Source: JAPOUP01 sp965203255
GTDB lineage: Bacteria > Pseudomonadota > Alphaproteobacteria > Rhodobacterales > Rhodobacteraceae
Direction of reading: 5' to 3'
Length of the DNA: 64,000 nt
Assembly: GCA_965203255.1 (NCBI GenBank)
Contig: OZ241882.1
Coordinates: 4,712,001-4,776,000, forward strand
Part shown: positions 61,880 to 64,000 of the stretch, in pieces
How the letters are laid out: every line of letters begins with the position of its first letter
Position numbering within the stretch: position 1 is the first letter of the stretch
Position numbers and translations under genes: made by a program
Notes under the pieces: generated by a model
The model's input: the letters and a program-made list of their open reading frames with translations, nothing else
Databases searched by the model: none
Told to the model about the DNA's origin: nothing

Positions 61880-63532
61880 CTACTGATCGTGGTCGACTGC
61901 GTCTTCCTCGCTCGCATAGATGATTGTCCCCTCTCCTTCGCGCTTCCCTCTGGCGAAGTTGCCTTCGTAGACATTGCCGTTGGGGTCGGTCAAGCGACCC
62001 GGGCCATGAAACTCTCCGTCTTCCCACGATCCTGCGTAGGCAAACCCATTGGGCCGTGTCAGGGTGCCCTGCCCATGGGGAGCATTGTTCAGGAATTCCC
62101 CTTCATAGACGGAACCATCCGAATAGCTGGCTGTTCCCTGCCCGGACCGCTTGCCCTGTTTCCAGCCACCTGAATAAGCGCCGCCATCAATTTGGGTGAG
62201 CGTTCCATCACCTTCGAAAACCCCTCCAGACCATCCACCTTCGTAGGTTGAACCATCGGAATACGTGATGCTGCCTTGCCCCTCAGGCCTGCCAGCATGG
62301 AATTCTCCCTCGTAAATCGAGCCGTCTGAATAAGTGTGGGTGCCTCTGCCCTGCCTTATGTTGTCCTGAAAAGTACCTTCGTAGATTGACCCATCCACAT
62401 AGCTGGCCGTTCCCGTGCCATTACGGGAACCGTCCTTCCACTCACCTGTGTAGGAATTCCCTTCAATGTCAGTCAGCGTTCCCATGCCCGAAATCTGCCC
62501 ATTGGTCCATCCACCTTCGTACACGGAACCGTTTGGATAAGAGATCCTACCGAGACCGTGAGGTGTGCCTTCAAGGAAGGAGCCCTCGTACACCGAGCCG
62601 TCAGAGAACGTGAGTTTTCCCTGGCCATTCGGCCGATGGTTCCGGAACACACCCTCGTACTCCGAACCGTCGGGATAGGTTAACTTACCCTGGCCCTCGA
62701 AGTCTCCGCCGCTCCATTCTCCCACATAGGCCAGTCCTTTGGTATCCGTGAAGGATCCGATACCCTGGCGGCGATCGTTCTGGAACTCGCCCTCGTAGCT
62801 ATCTCCATTCGCGTAGGTCTCCTTGCCGTTTCCATGGCGCTCGCCGTTGACAAACTCGCCGTCGTAGATGTCGCCGTTCGGCTGGGTCAGCGTACCCTTG
62901 CCGTTGATCTGCCCCTGTGCCCATTCCCCAACGTATTCGAGCCCGTCGGGCAGGGCCAGCTTGCCCATTCCGCTCCGCTGGCCATTCACCAACTCGCCTT
63001 CGTAAACCGCGCCATCCGCATATATGATCCGTCCGGCCCCGTTTCGGACGCCATCCACCCATTCGCCCTCGTAAACGTAACCGTCGGGGCGAACCATGCG
63101 ACCCTGTCCGTGATGCTGGGCGTTACGAAATCCGCCCTCGTAAACGACCCCGTCGGCATATTCCGCCCGACCAGTCCCTTCAATCACTCCTTCCACCCAC
63201 CCGCCGGCATAGATGGAACCGTCGGCGAAGGTGATCATTCCACTGCCGTCTGGTTTGCCTTTCACGAAGTCGCCCTCGTAGACGGACCCATTCGGAAACC
63301 GAGCTGTTCCGCGTCCCTGGATTTCACCGTCGACCCAGTCGCCGGTGTATTCGTATCCGTTTGGAAGACGATATGTTCCTGTGCCATGCTGCTTCCCGTC
63401 CCTGAACTCGCCTTCATACAGGCCGCCGTCTTCATACTGCTTGAGTAACGTGCCACCATCAGATTGGGCCCACGAACCCCCTGCGATGGCAATGACACCC
63501 AATACCGACAGTGCCTTCAGTGAATTTCCCAC
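61880..63532 (-). CDS. Secreted protein of 22 MORN repeats
   Basis: 550 aa from a GTG at 63532 with AAGGGG 6 bases before it. Sec signal VGNSLKALSVLGVIAIAGGS with likely cleavage after SWA. From about residue 35 on, 22 repeats of about 23 residues follow 'YEGEF..G..HG.GT....DG', alternating YEG-x-F and Y-x-G-x-W types. There is no other domain. MORN repeats form beta-hairpin rods that bind lipids or proteins; in bacteria the role of such pure-repeat periplasmic proteins is not settled. Upstream and divergent is nadE. Alternative ATG starts lie up to 79 codons upstream. Confidence 0.85.
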   Translation of the reverse strand: MGNSLKALSVLGVIAIAGGSWAQSDGGTLLKQYEDGGLYEGEFRDGKQHGTGTYRLPNGYEYTGDWVDGEIQGRGTARFPNGSVYEGDFVKGKPDGSGMITFADGSIYAGGWVEGVIEGTGRAEYADGVVYEGGFRNAQHHGQGRMVRPDGYVYEGEWVDGVRNGAGRIIYADGAVYEGELVNGQRSGMGKLALPDGLEYVGEWAQGQINGKGTLTQPNGDIYDGEFVNGERHGNGKETYANGDSYEGEFQNDRRQGIGSFTDTKGLAYVGEWSGGDFEGQGKLTYPDGSEYEGVFRNHRPNGQGKLTFSDGSVYEGSFLEGTPHGLGRISYPNGSVYEGGWTNGQISGMGTLTDIEGNSYTGEWKDGSRNGTGTASYVDGSIYEGTFQDNIRQGRGTHTYSDGSIYEGEFHAGRPEGQGSITYSDGSTYEGGWSGGVFEGDGTLTQIDGGAYSGGWKQGKRSGQGTASYSDGSVYEGEFLNNAPHGQGTLTRPNGFAYAGSWEDGEFHGPGRLTDPNGNVYEGNFARGKREGEGTIIYASEEDAVDHDQ

Positions 63533-63688
63533 GATTTTCCCCTTGTGTCCGAGGCCACCAGTGCCGTCTTTTCCAACCGTCATCAAATCGTAGGTGAGCA
63601 TGGCGCAACTGACAACTTGTTTTGAGCACAACCCACTGTTTCTGATTCTGTGGTGTGGTAAGAAACTGGCATCATGAGAGGGGACGCA

Positions 63689-64000
63689 ATGCGAGACCGC
63701 TTCCGACTTACGCTTGCCCAGCTGAATCCCACCGTTGGGGCACTGAGGGCCAACGCGGATAAAGCCCATGCCGCGTGGGTGGAGGGACGGGAGGCCGGGG
63801 CGGACATGGTCGCCGTGACCGAGATGTTCATTACCGGATACACTGCTCAGGACCTGGTTATGAGACCTGCGTTCAATCTCGCCGCAATGAAGGAAGTCGA
63901 GGCGCTTGCCCGACGCTGCAGCGAAGGTCCCGCGCTTGCGGTAGGTGCCCCATACCTTGATGAACAGGACCGGTTGTTCAACGCCTACTGCATCTGCAAG
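63689..64000 (+). CDS. nadE: Glutamine-dependent NAD+ synthetase (N-terminal part, cut by window edge)
   Basis: 104 codons from the ATG at 63689 (AGAGGGG before; ATG at 63674 in frame). RFRLTLAQLNPTVGALRANA, then AGADMVAVTEMFITGYTAQD is the nitrilase-like glutaminase domain start with the catalytic Glu in TEMF; LAVGAPYLDEQDRLFNAYCI continues it. The Lys and Cys of the triad and the synthetase domain are beyond the window. It feeds ammonia to NaAD to make NAD. Confidence 0.88.
   Translation, partial: MRDRFRLTLAQLNPTVGALRANADKAHAAWVEGREAGADMVAVTEMFITGYTAQDLVMRPAFNLAAMKEVEALARRCSEGPALAVGAPYLDEQDRLFNAYCICK

Overview
The window is about 64 kb of alphaproteobacterial chromosome, most likely from the Rhodobacterales (Rhodobacteraceae/Roseobacteraceae group). 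This rests on recognisable gene blocks: ffh - chorismate mutase - rpsP - rimM - trmD - rplS - rpmE, an F0 operon with split b and b' subunits (atpI-B-E-X-F), mipZ, nth overlapping a PfkB-type adenosine kinase, and mreB-C-D-mrdA-rodA. No rRNA, tRNA or CRISPR array was seen.

Layout. 0-3 kb: the end of a NYN/OST-HTH protein, then decayed accessory genes (DUF5131-type gene, a frameshifted VapC with its antitoxin). 3-23.6 kb: a large catabolic island made of a two-cupin protein, a TRAP transporter (dctP, dctQ, a very long dctM), a class-III aminotransferase, three enolase-superfamily enzymes, a quinone-oxidoreductase-like dehydrogenase, an FAD/GcvT demethylase, an RpiR regulator, a Rieske oxygenase, a broken Asp/Glu racemase, a sulfotransferase-like protein, an aldehyde dehydrogenase and a carboxymuconolactone decarboxylase-like protein. 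Together these suggest uptake and stepwise N-demethylation/epimerisation of a betaine (proline or hydroxyproline betaine type). 23.6-34 kb: housekeeping genes (mipZ, translation/SRP cluster, a DMT exporter, an ArsR regulator, the F0 ATP synthase operon). 34-36 kb: an accessory Orc1/AAA-type ATPase with a small coupled partner. 36.4-45.8 kb: housekeeping genes (alkyl-DNA repair, nth, adenosine kinase, hydroxypyruvate reductase, rod-shape operon).

45.9-59.8 kb is a mobile-element and pseudogene graveyard. It holds a McrC remnant, a VapC killed by an amber codon, a transposase split by an IS630 element with TA target duplication, a TnpB remnant with its right-end hairpin, an RTX-type protein with an in-frame TAG, an ISAs1-type element with a DUF4338 (DruA-like) domain and 16-bp perfect terminal repeats, a second RTX fragment, a second copy of the AAA ATPase, half a MATE transporter and a frameshifted HigA-like antitoxin. 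The two AAA ATPase genes share an upstream inverted repeat (8-bp and 7-bp arms, identical 18-base spacing), which suggests a common regulator.

59.9-64 kb: leuA, preceded by a leucine-rich leader peptide and interleaved hairpins that look like an attenuator; a periplasmic protein of 22 MORN repeats; and the start of glutamine-dependent NAD synthetase. The mix of intact housekeeping genes and many freshly broken accessory genes points to a genome losing accessory functions, as in a host-associated or recently bottlenecked lineage; that last point is inference.
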